DNA from: Microvelia longipes
Taxonomy: Eukaryota; Arthropoda; Insecta; Hemiptera; Veliidae
Direction: 5' to 3'
Length of the DNA: 64,000 bases
NCBI GenBank assembly: GCA_018340805.1
Contig: JACMZG010001870.1
Coordinates: 19,264,028 to 19,328,027, forward strand
Shown: positions 1-13,835 of the stretch, piece after piece
How the letters are laid out: every line of letters begins with the position of its first letter
Numbering within the stretch: position 1 is the first letter of the stretch
Notes under the pieces: model-generated
Seen by the model: only the letters and a program-made list of their open reading frames with translations
What the model was told of the DNA's origin: nothing
Databases searched by the model: none
Program-made: the position numbers and the translations under genes

Positions 1-1196
1 TTTTTCTTTGCTCCCAACCCCTAATTTTGTTCGAAAATTGAAAAAAAAATCCATAAAAATTTCACCCGATCAGAGGTGATAAGGGCCGCCGGTACCTTTG
101 AAGTTTTATAAGGTTAAAATTCGTCAAAATTGGTGATTCTCGTACAATTTTTTTCTGTGATTTTTTACATTATGTCCAGTAAGAAAAAATACTTAACACC
201 ATAATAAGACACCTATACTTATCATTATGACCTTAACTCTGATATTTAATGGTGACATATATTATTTTTCTGAAAAATTTTCAAAAACAATTTTTTTCTC
301 TACACTGCAAAGTATAACCATATAAATATGTTTATTGTATCATTCATTGGTAATTATGTTTTGGTATACGTCCTTCTATATTTAAGACCAATATTTGGTT
401 ATTATACCAAAATTAGCAGACTAATGTGTAACATACAAAACCTGCCATCCCTATCTCCCAGTAGGTTGAAAGCTAGTAATGAGTAAATAAAGTCTAATTC
501 AGTTTGCAAGAATTCAATACGTTTTTTTTGGTTGATTTATTTATTTTCAAACAAGCCATATTGTGACATTATGAAACTTTGTGTTGTTTACCCAAAGCAA
601 TAAAAAATCCAAACAAGGATTACCTAATTGTCCCCGTTTACTTTGTTTAAAGAACACCGAGTAGTTTTTACAGATAATCGTCTATATTTGTCTTTTTCAA
701 TTGTAACTACTTGTCTTTTAACCAAGAATTGAAACTTGTACAAATCGATCTTTCAGACTCCATACAGGTCAATAACACCATTGAGATTCAGCAAGAAATT
801 GAAATTAATAAAACACAGAAAATATTGCTCATTTGATAATTAGTACTCAACTTGCCTATGCCATAGACCCGAACAATTTTGCTCAGATCATCACATTATC
901 AGCATTATTCTTATTATGCAAATAATATGTTTACGAATTTAAAAAAAGATGAAAATATAGTGTATAGAGTAAAATTAGGCCCGTATCAAGACAATCTTCC
1001 TAACATTCCCTTAAGGAACAAGGAGAAATGTATAGAAAATGTTAGAAGATGTCTTGAATACGAGCCAAGGTATTCCTTTATATTATAAACAAGATACAAT
1101 GTTACATAAACTCATATATTTAAGGTTCATGTATCATTAATGTTTCACTTTCTTAACGAAAATCGTCAAGACAATCAGTAACCCGCTGAAATAAAT

Positions 1197-1275
1197 ACAC
1201 ACACACATACACACAACATCACACACAACACACACACACCACACATATATATATATAATAATAATATATATATAA
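1197..1275. repeat. (CA)n/(AT)n compound microsatellite
   Basis: Interrupted ACACAC runs pass into an AT tract. A similar CA-to-AT transition lies at 4020-4125 and another AT tract at 1620-1712. Confidence 0.9.
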
Positions 1276-4019
1276 ATTATTTTGATTATATTATTGAAAT
1301 AAATTAATTAAAATTACCAAAAGTATATTCTTAAAGATTAGCGTTCAATGAGGCTCCTAGGCCTGAGCTGAATAGGCATTGACTATAATTACACACATAA
1401 TATAAATGTTATCAATAATTTATATTTTATTGCTTTTTATTTATATTTTTTTAAACATTTATTTAATTATAATTATATTTATATAATTAAAATATTAATA
1501 ATTTACGATTTAAATTATTAATTATCATTTTTATCAATTATTTGAATATATATATAAAGTATAACAAAGTATAAAATATTTATTTACAGAAGGTTTACAT
1601 ATATAAATACAATACATTCTAATATATAAATATATAATATAAATATATATATAATATATAATATATAATATATATATATATATATAATATATATATAATA
1701 TATATATATAATATTGATATCGGTTTTATTATTTTATTTTTTATTGGTATAAATAATCTATACATACAATGCGTATAATTTTAATTTATAGAATTACAAA
1801 AAGCATATATAAATGATATAATTGTCATATAAGTAACTAAAAAAAGAACCTCTAAGAAGAACAACTGTGTAAAAAAGCTCTTTCACCTAATAATAGTGGC
1901 TTTTCCTATTTAATCTTTTTGATACAATAGTAAGTGATGGAATGACTTAATATTTAAGAATTGTGAGAGCTGTTTTGCTCTAAGATACAAATTTTATTTA
2001 AAATGTTTCTTTTTGAACATTGCCCTTAATCAAAAATTTATAATTTTAAACAGTAACAATTCGTAAATAGTAAAAAAGCTTTTAAAGGAAAAAAACCAAT
2101 AACCGAACCTAAAAGTGACTTAGTATAAAACATACTCGCCAATGAATCAGGTAAGCCCGACAACATAAAATAAATAAAACACATAATCGGCTTAACCTGT
2201 AAAAGGATTCGATTTAACTCCAGTTGCATGAGAGTTATGTGAATAAATAACTGGATTTCGAAGCAGAATTACGAACCGTGACTAAATAAATGTGTTAAAG
2301 ATACATTTTTTTACTTCCCAGGCGTTAAATTGTCACCTTTCAGGAAAAACTTTAATTGGCTTTAAACTCAACAGTATAATTTAACATTGATAAAAAGAAA
2401 TAAATTCTTTAATTAAGTTCAGGACGTTTATTTTAAATTTATAAGACGAATTTCGGTGGCGCAGTATAGAAAAATATCAGGTTGGAGGACTTAGAAGAAC
2501 TTTTTCTTACAAATTGGCCGTTTCGCTTGTCCTAAAAGACATCGTTATCCAATGCCTGAAGTAAAATTGCAGCTTCGGTCTGTTTATTAACAAAAAAGGG
2601 TCCCTTTTTAATTCATATAGGAACCCTATAGAGGGACCTTTTTGAAGGGAATCCTCCTCTCCCTTCCCCCTAAAAATAATTTACTCTTAAATGGCATTTT
2701 ACGCTTAAATAAATAATAAAATATATTTATTAATTATAAAGTAAATAACTTATACCTAGATGACAAAAGTAATCAAATTTGTAATGTCAGTCCGAGCATC
2801 TGATTTGTAAAGCTCACATCATATAGATGATCATCATATTCGTAGTAAATTAATGGTATTTAGATAAATTCCATTATTACAGAAGTGACATCTTGATACT
2901 TCATAAATACCGCAGTTTAAGTAATATTTAAACAGCGCGATCGATTATTTATGATCACCGCACTCAGCATACTAATTGACAATTCTAGCAAATTAATTTT
3001 TCAAAAAAATGTAGCAAAAAGCGCCGGGATGCTACGCGGCGTTGTTGCGGACACATGGTTATTGTACTTATCAGTTTGTCAAAATATTTGTTGTTGTTGT
3101 GTTTTCTTGTTTCTCTGCCCCAAACTTATTATGACGGGCATTAATTTACATTAATAATTAGAAATTACTTTCTTTATCTGTTTTTTTGTGAATGTAAGAT
3201 GAGTGTTTATTATTGTCCCTGATTATTGACACCATGTTTTTCAGGTCTTTTCATACTGATCATTCCATTTCCATTTCTTTTATTTATTAATGATTCTATC
3301 TGCTGTTTATCTGCGTTTTCTTCTTCACCTTCAGCCACTTACCTCGTATACTTGAATTTATAATTTTGAATTATATTCTAAATATTCCACTTAGTTAATA
3401 AATTTTTTATTATTTGTATTTAGTATTAAGAACTATTTAATTTTAGTTTTATTTATAATTCTTTTAAATAATTTATTAAAAAAAAAATTGTTTTATCAAA
3501 ATCGTTCCCTTACAGCTAATTCATTGCCGTTAGCACCCTAGGCTTACTTGCTATCTACTTATTCTAAAATTCCATTTATTATATCTATTATGTATTTTCA
3601 TGTCCTACTTTTTTATCTTATATTGTTATTACTCATATATATATCTACTGTACAACTTTGACTGACAAGATATGACATTAACATACAAAGTAATTTATTA
3701 TCAGTAGTGATCAAGATATAGAAGAGGGAAATTTCTGTACAAAACGTACAAATAGTACAAATAAATAGTTCAGTTGCAGAAAGTCTTTTTCATTAGATCT
3801 AAGAACCGCGCTGTCCTAGTGGCAGTGACACTAATAATATCCTCAAAAAAAGTTCATAGATATATATACATATTTTTTAAATAACAATAATTGAAAATTT
3901 TAATTATTTTTAAAAAAGAAAACAAAACACAAAACAAACTATGAGGGGTATTTATTTTGGTCAGCCAGCCAGCTTATATTAGAAACGTCTAGGACAAAAA
4001 ATCTCGAACATAGATTCAT

Positions 4020-4085
4020 GCTCACACACTCACACACACACACACACATATTATATATATATTATATATATATATATTATATATT

Positions 4086-4118
<33 letters not shown>

Positions 4119-4125
4119 TATATAT
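4020..4125. repeat. (CA)n/(AT)n compound microsatellite
   Basis: CACACA repeats lead into an interrupted AT tract. Confidence 0.9.
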
Positions 4126-4611
4126 TGATCAGGATGAAGAATTATATGGGCCCCCCTCCCAAAAATCCACCTTCTCCCATTCCCCCTTCCATGACCCCAA
4201 TCTCATAGTTCATTTTTTCTTTAAAAATTTGCTAAAATACACAACAATGGATAACTAATACAGAAACATGGATAAGTAATGTCACAACAAACTCCGATAT
4301 TTTTATATGACGATGAGTAAGGTGTAAGAAGGCACGGAGTAAATACTAATAAAGAAAAGATGTTGTTTAACGTAACAAACTAGCGCCTTCCGTTCACTTG
4401 TTACCTTGTAATAGACATTATAGGGCCCTCTATGTTGTAACTCTAGCACTAAATCCACATTACAGACCTAATAGCAACCAGGAGGGTCATCCTTTTTTCT
4501 ATTAACATATCTACATTTATAGTAAAGAGTATTTTAATTTACCATCATTGGAACTTTAATGTTATGGTTAATAAGTAAACAATAACTCATTTCAAATCTA
4601 CAACTGGTTCT

Positions 4612-5365
4612 TACTTTTCTTCATTTATAAAAAAATCCGAAACCGGGGTGTCACCGGAATTAAGCGTTTCAGGTGATTTAAGATCTCCTGAGTGGTCTGT
4701 CTGTATTTGTGTGTGTGTGTGTCTGTTATCATAGTATTCTCCAGTGGAGTTAAGCTAGAGAGTTGAAACTTGGTACAAAAATCAATCTTTACAGGTATAG
4801 TTGTGTTATCCAAAAAATATTTTTTGACGTCATTAATCTACAGTAAAGACTCAGAAAAAATTTTAAAAATTCATAAAACAATATGTTGATCGGTTTGAGA
4901 TTTGACATGCATGTATTCATATATAATACTAACATTCGTGCCAAGTTTTATTAAATTATCAGCATTAGTTTAATTTTTTATCAAATGACTTGTATACTTT
5001 TTTAAAAATTTGTAAAAAATCAGAAAATAATCCAAAATCAGAAATTTGGTACAAGTGAATCCCTTGACGTAATAAATAAGTTCATTAAGTTTCGTTACAT
5101 GTATATCTATGACTTTTTGTGGATCATAAAATATTAATAGCATCGAGTGAAGTTAGTGCCTGGATGGGTGACCGCTAAAAATGAAACTAATTCAATTACT
5201 ATCTAAAGACGAGTGAAGCAAGTCCAAGGATGTGTTGCAGTATAAATTTGGTGAATTGCGTATTTCGAGGACCTGCGAAGCAAGTCCAAAGTAGGATGGA
5301 TGAGCGTAGCAAATCCGATGTGTTAGGAAAAGTTCCGAGGTACCCAGAACCCGATTTTATAATTT
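4612..5365 (+). mobile_element. Family A interspersed repeat, full-length copy
   Basis: The copy starts at a CTTCATTTATA end followed by CCGAAACCGGGGTGTCACCGG and finishes with GAGGTACCCAGAACCCGATTTT and a T run. Inside are a TG-rich tract, TGACGTCA at 4825-4832 and three copies of a GA(A/G)A(C/T)TTGG(T/C)AC-like motif. A 5S rRNA-like segment at 5119-5184 includes TGGATGGGTGACCGC, and GAGCGAAGCGAGTCC-like direct repeats lie near the 3' end. There is no ORF. It is not assigned to a named family. Confidence 0.8.
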
Positions 5366-6935
5366 TTTTTTAATTATTAAATTAATTATAGATTACATTT
5401 TAAGTGCCTTTATTTATCACTTAAGTTACTTAAGCATTTAAAAATGTAATGAATGAATATTATATAATAAATAGTTCGCGCTAGTGGACGTGCTAATTTA
5501 TTTTTAATGGAGGGGCTCCATTGCAGGTCAAATATATCCATTATTTAGTTATAAAAATATAAAACCGTACATAGTAATTAAAACGTAGTCAAATTGCAAA
5601 CTTTTTTGTGATTAAACCATCTGTAAGTAAAGTTTTTGAGATTTAATAGATTTTTGCGATGGTTTCTGTAGCGACCATTGTCACTACATGTTTTTAGTAA
5701 AATTGTCACTTAATATAAAATCAAAATTATAATTTCAAATTGAATCCTGAATCTATTTCTATAGTTATAGTATCAAGATAAAACAGTTGTAGTATATTGA
5801 TTTTAATTTAATAAATAATACCTTAAAAGGTCTTAATCCATAAATTATATTACTAATGCCAGGAATTAATTAATACCAGGAAATCACAATAGAACATATT
5901 ACAGCATATATTAACTACTATTAGGCATGATTTGGAGCCTATAAAAAATGTTAAAAGAGGATCCACATTACAGACATAAGTGTTCTATGAGTGTTCTGTA
6001 ACTGAAATCAATAAAAAATATCCTTGAAGGTAATCATAATAATTATTAACGAACACCGAAAGTAATTTATTATTATTTAGTTCACAAAAAGAGTATACTA
6101 CTCTTAAGCAAAAATGATATAAATTAAATAATACATTTAATTTAATAAAGTTGACAATATTTATATTCCAAAAGATATAGGACCCTTCTAAATTTAAATT
6201 TATAAATATCCTAATTTAAATATTATGAATGAAAAGGGAACGAATACAATTCCTTGGGATACACCTTCTATTATAAGATAGTAAATATTTTATTAAAAGG
6301 CTTTTTATACGAATAAAATCTAATATCTTACGAGCTATATGGGTAAGATAAGGCGTACAGAAAAACTTATAATAACGTACAAAAGGGGTCCCAAAAATGA
6401 TCAATTACTAAAGAAGGAATAAAAACCTTATCTTGTATATTTTATAAGCCATCATCCTTTATTTTTTTTTTCTTGTTCATAATTTTATTATTCAGCGTCT
6501 TCCTTATTAACAGTTTTTTGTTTTATTTTTAGTTTATGTCGTATATTACTGTTTAGTTTTGCAAATATTAGGACCCCTTTTGGGTCGTGAAATTTAATGA
6601 TTTGTATTGTTTATGGTATGTTTACATTTAGGTGTTTTTAAAAATAAATTACAGGGACACTTAACCTTGAATATTTTATACATAAATTTTGAGAGTAATT
6701 TTTCTTTGTCTTTTATACTTCAACATTTTTTTTTATTTTGAGTTATGAATTTAAATAATTAGTAAATCAATATTTATATAGTGAGAGAAATTACATATTT
6801 TACTTAAGAATATACAAAAAGAAAGTTTATGTTTATAATGAATAAATAAAGAGTAAATACAAGGGAGAGTGTATAGCTATTCATTTTAAAAGATAAAAAG
6901 AAAATACAAAAAGAAAATTAATATTCATAAAATTA

Positions 6936-7017
6936 AGAGGCCTTCGGCCTCTTGGCCGTTCTGCGGCCACATAGTTGTTTTTCCATTACTAGTTTATAAA
7001 AATGGCGTAATGCCATT
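6936..7017. repeat. Short repeat with TGGCR-hairpin end, copy 1
   Basis: It starts with the 7-bp stem hairpin AGAGGCCTTCGGCCTCT and ends with AATGGC-GTAAT-GCCATT. Related units lie at 13512-13640 (reversed), 15770-15869 and 15990-16148. Confidence 0.5.
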
Positions 7018-7204
7018 AAAAAAATGTTTAAATGTAATAGAAAAAAACGTGATTTGTTTACATTTTGTTATATATGTCAATTGATAGAAATCAAAACTAA
7101 TGCTGATAATGAAATTTAACTTTGAATGTATTTGTTACTCATACATTTAAGTACATGTGTAAAAAGTTCAACGTTTTGAAGTTTTGTGATTTATTGAAAT
7201 TTTG

Positions 7205-7385
7205 CTTACTACACTGTGAGCAGTATAAAAATATTTTTCTTATAGATGCGCTATATCGTTACGCACTGCGTACAATATAAAAATATTTTTCTTATAGAGA
7301 CTCTAGATCGTTACGCACTGGGTGCAGTATAAAATATTCTTCTTACAAAGACAATTGGCGGTAGATCGTAAGGCACTGAGAGCAG
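7205..7385. repeat. 52-bp tandem repeat, three to four units
   Basis: CACTG-GCAGTATAAAAATATTTTTCTTA-type units have CACTG at 7212, 7264, 7316 and 7374 (spacing 52, 52, 58). CGTTACGCACTG is shared. No ORF. Confidence 0.75.
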
Positions 7386-8847
7386 TACAACGATCAGGAC
7401 ATAATCATCTAGCAAAGTTTATCTTATAACAATAATCGTGTGGATTCCGGATGCAGCACGTATATCACAGAAAGAGGATATATTTATGCAACAAAGAGTG
7501 GAAAAGAAATTTAAAAATTTAGCTTAATTTGAATTTACCATGAATAAGAGGCTGCCACTAGACCGATTAATATTATAACCTAAATATCGCCACTAAAAGA
7601 GAAAGCAAAAAGATGATAAACATAAGAATAAATGATGAGGTATGCGTATATGGTATGACCGAATACTTGAAGGTCGAGGTAAATTATAAAAGGTCTATAA
7701 ACTCGTGAGATATCATAACGTCATTTCTATCTTAAAATTATTTTACATAAAATTTTTAAGACTTATGAATAGAAGTTTCTTGAATAAAATTAGTAAATTT
7801 CTTTTCTACCTCTTAATAGGAGGGGAAGCATAGCATTAAGACAAAACATAACACCCACTTTTCCATCAAACATCAATGTTTCAGCACTTAGGATCTGTGA
7901 CCCCCAAAATCTAAAAAATTGTGTTTAGAGTACTCAAACACAACGTATCGAAATGGCGAAACTTGAGGCTTCAATCCTTTTAGCAACTAGCTCAGCTTTC
8001 TCAATATTTATATGAATGGATGTGCACGTTTCATGTATATCATTTATACTAATTAACTTTTCTTGTATTACAACTTTTTAGCCTATTGTAAGGGAAGCTT
8101 CGTTCTATGATTGGCAACTTGTTTTTATACTGTCAAAAATAAAAAAAAAGTATAAAGTGTTATTTATACGAAAGTTTGTATTTTTGACAAAGCTGTTAAC
8201 TTCATAACTGTGTATTATTTCACCAGAAATAGTATAATAAGCCAGTCTAAACTTTACCCTTAAATAATTTTATGTTCAACAACAAAGCACAGTTAGTGGA
8301 ACAGATAAATTAATTATATTTTATGTTTGTTTTAGGTAAGTATCCACTATTTTTAATGCAGAGTTAGAAGTAAGTAACCCAATATTTTTAGTGCTCATAG
8401 CATTCCATCCTGTAATAAATTATGAGGAAGTAAGTAGAACACAGGCTAATGTGAATAAGAATAAATTGCTAAAAACTAAGCTAAAACCAAACAAATACTT
8501 TTATTTACCTAAATAGGATAACCTAGGTTATTTTAAGGGAAATTTCTACCTAAAATTAATTAAGCTAAACAATAATATCAACTATTGATGATTTGCAAAA
8601 CTTGTAAGTACCAAATAATATTATCATTATGCTGTATAAAAAGAAAATAATTATACAAGTTGGTATTGGTCAATGAAATTTTATCTCATCGATATTGTAG
8701 ATTACAAATTGATTCTCAATTTATGTTGATTATTATTAATGTAATAATAATGCCCAGTTATTATTACAATTTGTGTTAAATGCCGCCCCTGGTTACGTTA
8801 ATTTGGTAGTTGTATCAAATCCTTTTAATCCTTTTTAATTTTGGATT

Positions 8848-8996
8848 AAAAAATCACAGTTTTATGGCGACGTTTCGACCAGTCTGGCCATAATTAGTAA
8901 TTTATTATAATTAAAATTATAATTATAATTTTTACAAAATTTACTGTATGATTATTGCCAGATAGGTCAAAACGTCGCACAAACTGTGTTTTATTA
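8848..8996. mobile_element. Short hairpin MITE, about 150 bp
   Basis: The arms 8848-8893 and 8951-8996 are imperfect inverted repeats; compare ACAGTTTTATGGCGACGTTT with the reverse complement ACAGTTTGTGCGACGTTTTG. The loop is pure AT. It has no coding capacity and is typical of a non-autonomous DNA element. Confidence 0.7.
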
Positions 8997-11918
8997 ACCT
9001 TAAAGGATAAAATTTCGAAATCAACAGAGTGATAATCAAATTGAATACAGCGAGGGAACTTACAATTTACGATAGTACGACTTTGATCTAATTGAATCTT
9101 TATCAATTCAATAAGCTAAACAAAAAAGGGCAATTCAAGAACTAAGTAAACAAAGCAGTCACTATTTTTTTCTCTATTGAGAATAACTGAGTAAAGATAT
9201 CAAAAGGGATTGTTCTTAGTAATACAATCCTACAAAAGTTAAAACTAATCTGTGAAATGAAATGACATGTCTGTCAACAAGCACCGAAAATGTGCCTTTG
9301 CATTGTTGTTAAACAATTATTCTTCCTTTCACCACTAGACCGAACATAAAAAGGGTAATTTTGCACTGGTGTAAAAAAGAAGTAAAAAGTAAGAAGAATT
9401 ATTTTCCGTGACTTCTTATCATTAAGTTTGTTAATTCTTATAAGTACATGCTGCCATGCCAGTTTGAGTTTCGGTGGTTTATCGAATTCGCTTACTTAAT
9501 TATTTTTTTTGTAGTTATTGAAGATGAGTGATTGTACCATTTGTTATAAAGAAAATACTCGGCCTGAATTAATAACACTGGCCGAAAACGCCGCAAAAAC
9601 AATTTTATACCGGTGAAATCTAAAAATAGTTTATAATGCAATTATCTATAGTCATTTATCTTGTTCTATAACCTAAAAATTGTAGACAAAATGCGGTACT
9701 CAGCATGCGAGTAAAACAACTTTGCATTGCTCGTATTTAATATTACAAACCAGACTAGCATGCCAAGCGCTAAAGAACCACACTCGCATTACAAATTCTG
9801 TTTTCCTCACTAGTTGCATACATACTATTATTTTGCATTATAATGTGACTTTATAGAAGTAGCTTTATGTAGTTATGTAAGTAGCATTAATACATCCTCA
9901 CAAGTTGCATTCATACATACATATTTAGCATTCTATATGATTTTATGCAAGTATCTATAAACAAACCATACAAAAAGTTAAAGTTTAAAATTTATAAAAT
10001 TAATTTCGGTATAGGTTTTAAATATACTTGAAAAGATGTGGTCGAATAATTTAATTGAATTTTATATTATATCTAATTTTTTGTTTAATTTTACAAAAAG
10101 GAGTACTTATAACACTTTAAAATGCATTGCTATTTAAGTAAGGTTGAAGTAACGGTTACATATATAAATAGACTTGCAAAACATACAATGTTGGTAATAT
10201 ATTTATAAAGAATCATAAGTCAGTCTAATACAATATGGTTTAGAGCTAACAACAATAATAACTCTTAAACATTAACTTCAAAATAAATAAAAAAGAAACA
10301 AAAGACTTTATAAAACTTAAACAATATATCTTCAATTTATATACTAATGTTAAAAGTTGATATAAAAGAATAAGGCATTGTTGTGTTGGTACACCTGGGG
10401 TCTAAAGGATTGGCCCGTGCCAGTGTTGCCACAAAAACATTAATAAGCCATCAGTACAGTCGGAGAACACATTCTCGCCACTATAACTAAATCAGAAAAA
10501 ACAACTTCTTAAGTGGATCACAGTAATATAACCAGTTTTATTTTTTATAATATTTTTTTAAACAGAAAAGTTAAAGTAAATGTACATTTTTAAATATAAC
10601 TATAAAAAATGTAGCGAATTTTTAGAATGATATAATACGTAATCGAGACCGGTATGCGTTTGGATAAAATATAAATTAGAAACAAACGTAAAGAAACAAA
10701 ACGGGAAAAGTTGGTAAACATAAGTTTATAGGATTACATTCGTTTCTGGTTCAATGTTGTTTTAAGCAAATTTTTATACGCGTGACAAAAGTAACAATGA
10801 AAAATAAAAAAATGCCCTAAAATTAAGTAATTACCAGAGCTTAAAAATCCTATTCCAAATACTGAAAGAAGTAAGAAAAAAAGAAGAAGGATAAAACCTC
10901 AAAATGCAAGAAGACAGCGGAGGAAATAACCAAGTAATACAAACCAACTACAAACATACAAAACCCTTCAAATTTATTTTATGCAAACGGCATTGGTCTA
11001 TAAGATGTAATAATCCAACTTTCAAAGAGTAACGCAGAAAATAAAGGAATATCTATAGACTCCAACCCATAGACTATATTGGACAACTTTTACACAACAC
11101 TTAGAATTCTAATCAATAAAATGAAATAGTATTGTAGTTAACAAAATAAAAATAATACTTAAATACAGAACAAATACAAATAAACTTATAACGTCACCAT
11201 ATTAAGTATTAATTATACCACATTTATCCCTAAATCAGTACGCTATCCCTAATCAGTTCGTGGAATTAAAGAATTCTTATCGAAAACAGAAATTATGGCA
11301 AACATGCAAACGCATAACAAGAAATGTAATACACAAAAATCCACCAAAATGTATACCTACACATCCATATTGATCCCAGTCCGGGGCTAAACTTTACCCT
11401 TATATGCCTACTTACACTTGGCAAAAAAAACCGTATATTCCTTGCGTGATATAATACCTAAATTGTGTCTCTTCCGGAAATAAGGAAATTAATTCTAAAA
11501 TAAGTTACAACTACTTACTGTAAAAAAAATACTACCACTTCACTGCCTAAGAGTAGAATTAGAGTACACTTATTAATTTAAATTTACTAATATTAAATTT
11601 CATTTTTGTGTCCCAAAATAATCCAGTACAATTTTATTAGTATAGAGAGTAGTATGAAGTAGAAATTCGTTAACAAAACTTTCAGTTGTAATAATAAATA
11701 AATAATAAACTTTTATACATTAATTCTTACTGTTTATTCTATTTTTATGTCTAACCCAACACATACACTATTCATTAATATGCCATAATATGACATTTTA
11801 TTAGTTTAAATTAAATATATACTTGTAATAAATGTTGATGTTTATCACAAGTAATTTTCAATCCAAAAGAGCTGTTTTAATTTAAGAGTACTTATAATTG
11901 TAATAAAACTAAATAAAA
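8997..11918. other. AT-rich DNA without a recognisable gene
   Basis: There is no frame with coding character. Around 10850-11100 a less AT-biased stretch might be retroelement debris, but no conserved motif can be read. A possible small repeat junction lies near 10400. Confidence 0.55.
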
Positions 11919-12720
11919 CATCGGGTACGGGGTACCTCGGAACTTTTCCTCATCACATTGGATTCGCAACGCTCATCCTCCCTACTTCGGACAAGTTATT
12001 ATACAAGTCAATAAATTTGTACTGGAACACCTCTTCGGACTCGCTTCGCTCGTCCTCAGATTGTAAATACATCCGTTTCATTCTCAGTGGTCACCCATAC
12101 AGCTCGGGCCACGCTCAATGCTGCTTAATATTTATGATCCAACAAAAATTATGGATATACTTGTCGTATTAAAACGAAACTTAATGTACTTGCATATTAC
12201 GTAAAGATATATACTTATAATTAAAATTGTTTTTAAGACAGTCTTCAAAAAAAATTACTCTTTTATGATATATACTTGTACCAAATTTCAACTCAATTAG
12301 ATTATTTTCCGATTTTTATTACAATTTAAAAAAAACGTACACATGGCTGATAATGAGATGAAACTTTTATTTGTTAGTCATAAAGATAGTTACATGCGTG
12401 CCAACCTCAATCTGATCACAAAATTGTTTCGTGTTTTATGAATTTTCGAAATTTTTGCTGAGCCATTATTGCAAGTTGATGACGTCATAAAAATATTTTC
12501 GGAACAGCACAACTACATCTATAGATTAATTATTGTACAAAGTTTCAGCTTTGTATAGCATAAGTACACTAGGAGCTGCGATTATAACAGACACATATAC
12601 AGACAGACAACTTTGTGAAAACCACTCAGCAGGCCTTCAAACACCTGAAACGGATAATGCCTGTGACATCTCGGTTTTGGATTTTTTGCAAACACAATAC
12701 TTTTCCTATAATATAGGGTA
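11919..12720 (-). mobile_element. Family A repeat, near full-length copy, reversed
   Basis: It is read on the - strand. On the + strand it begins TCGGGTACGGGGTACCTCGG, with the GGTAC-CCC-GTACC hairpin of the family's 3' end, and ends at CTATAATATAGGG. The 5S-like segment is 12075-12142 and TGACGTCA is at 12480-12487. The 62-codon frame in its middle is not coding. Confidence 0.8.
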
Positions 12721-13278
12721 AAAATTAAGATGGTGGACAATATTTAATATAACCTGTCTAGGAAGTAATTTGACAATTATAAACAAAAAATGTAAAGCAA
12801 AATTTACGAATGCTGTACAAATGATCCAAACCGAAGTAGAAATTATTATTAAAATAAATAAATACAACATAAAATAAAATAAAGGAATAATGAATAAGTA
12901 AATGTAACAAAAAAGATGTCTAAAGAAACATAGAAAATATAAGACATAACAGATAAAATTAAAAATATAGATATGTGAAATAAAAAAATAATAAAATTAT
13001 AAATACTCAAAATAAACTAAAATAAAAGAGACTAGGTAAGCGAGTACTCCTTCATACACAGTCTAACAAATGAGCACAAAAATCACTTAAACCGTCCATG
13101 TCAGGCCTTGAGTTAACTGCATTTGGGTTTGCATTGATGTGCATTATTTACAGTAGCATTCTACACATGTCATTTGCTTGTTTTTACGCATGTCATGACA
13201 AGATTTTCACATCGTTATATTTTTAGAATAGCATGTCTATTGACAACACTATGTCTAGTTAAGGCTGTAATATTTCTC

Positions 13279-13572
13279 TTACCGAGGTTCGATGCTGCTT
13301 TTATGCGTTTTTAGTCTTTTACGTACACTAGATTCATCTATATAAACACCTTGGCAGTTTCTACAAAAAGAGTGAAAATTGTTTCGATTGCACAAAAAGA
13401 ATTTTACACATGTACTATTGTCAACATGAATGCCGGTTTTATTGATTGACATTAATAACATAATGTACACATCACATTTCTTGACTAAACGTTTCAAAAT
13501 TCGCTGATATCGTGGCAGTATGCCACTTATATAAACTAGCAGTATAGCACACTGATATAGGACAAAAACCAT
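13279..13572 (-). CDS. Unassigned 97-codon frame, probably a transposon remnant
   Basis: The frame has a hydrophobic N-terminal part and a C-terminal Cys pattern (C-x5-C-x8-C-x2-C, ending SSVRKRLKTHKSSIEPR). I do not recognise it. It stands alone, has no flanking exons that I can see and ends inside repeat sequence at both sides. The Cys pattern could be a degraded zinc-binding domain, or chance. Confidence 0.15.
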   Translation of the reverse strand: MVFVLYQCAILLVYISGILPRYQRILKRLVKKCDVYIMLLMSINKTGIHVDNSTCVKFFLCNRNNFHSFCRNCQGVYIDESSVRKRLKTHKSSIEPR

Positions 13573-13640
13573 GTGGCTGCAAAGCGGCCAAAGAGAGAAA
13601 CGGGGGCCGCGAAGCGTCCCTCAGCTACGAGGCTGCTCCT
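13512..13640. repeat. Short repeat with TGGCR-hairpin end, reversed copy
   Basis: GTGGCA-GTA-TGCCAC at 13512-13526 followed, in reverse order, by the GC-rich part GCAAAGCGGCCAAAGAG and GGGGCCGCGAAGCG. Confidence 0.45.
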
Positions 13641-13747
13641 CTTGTTTAAAAGCAGTTTTAATATATTAATTCCTAAATTTAATGTGTTCACATTACTTTA
13701 TTTATAAATATAATGATGCCGTGAAACATATCTCTTTTCTTCGAGAG

Positions 13748-13835
13748 ATATGTTCATCAATGAACATATTTCTTGATGTAAAACATCCTTTTACATCTTG
13801 ATGTAAAACTTAACTTAAATTTTAAGTTTTTTGTT
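13748..13835. other. Three consecutive perfect hairpins
   Basis: ATATGTTCAT-CA-ATGAACATAT (13748-13769), GATGTAAAA-CATCC-TTTTACATC (13775-13797) and AAAACTTAA...TTAAGTTTT (about 13805-13832) follow one another with almost no spacing. No gene is nearby. Confidence 0.6.

Larger units (their letters stand above)
1..4611. other. AT-rich DNA without a recognisable gene
   Basis: Apart from microsatellites I see only short chance frames. A bulged hairpin at 2593-2643 (AAAAAGGGTCCCT paired with AGGGACCTTTTT) is the main structure. The 69-codon frame at 879-1088 lacks an ATG and has no recognisable motif. Confidence 0.6.

Noticed and set aside
879..1088. 69-codon frame on the + strand
   Set aside because: It starts without an ATG, has no known motif and no flanking exon signals in AT-rich DNA.
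5119..5184. Genuine 5S rRNA gene
   Set aside because: Only an internal segment resembles 5S and it is embedded in a repeated element; the 5' third and 3' end of 5S are absent.
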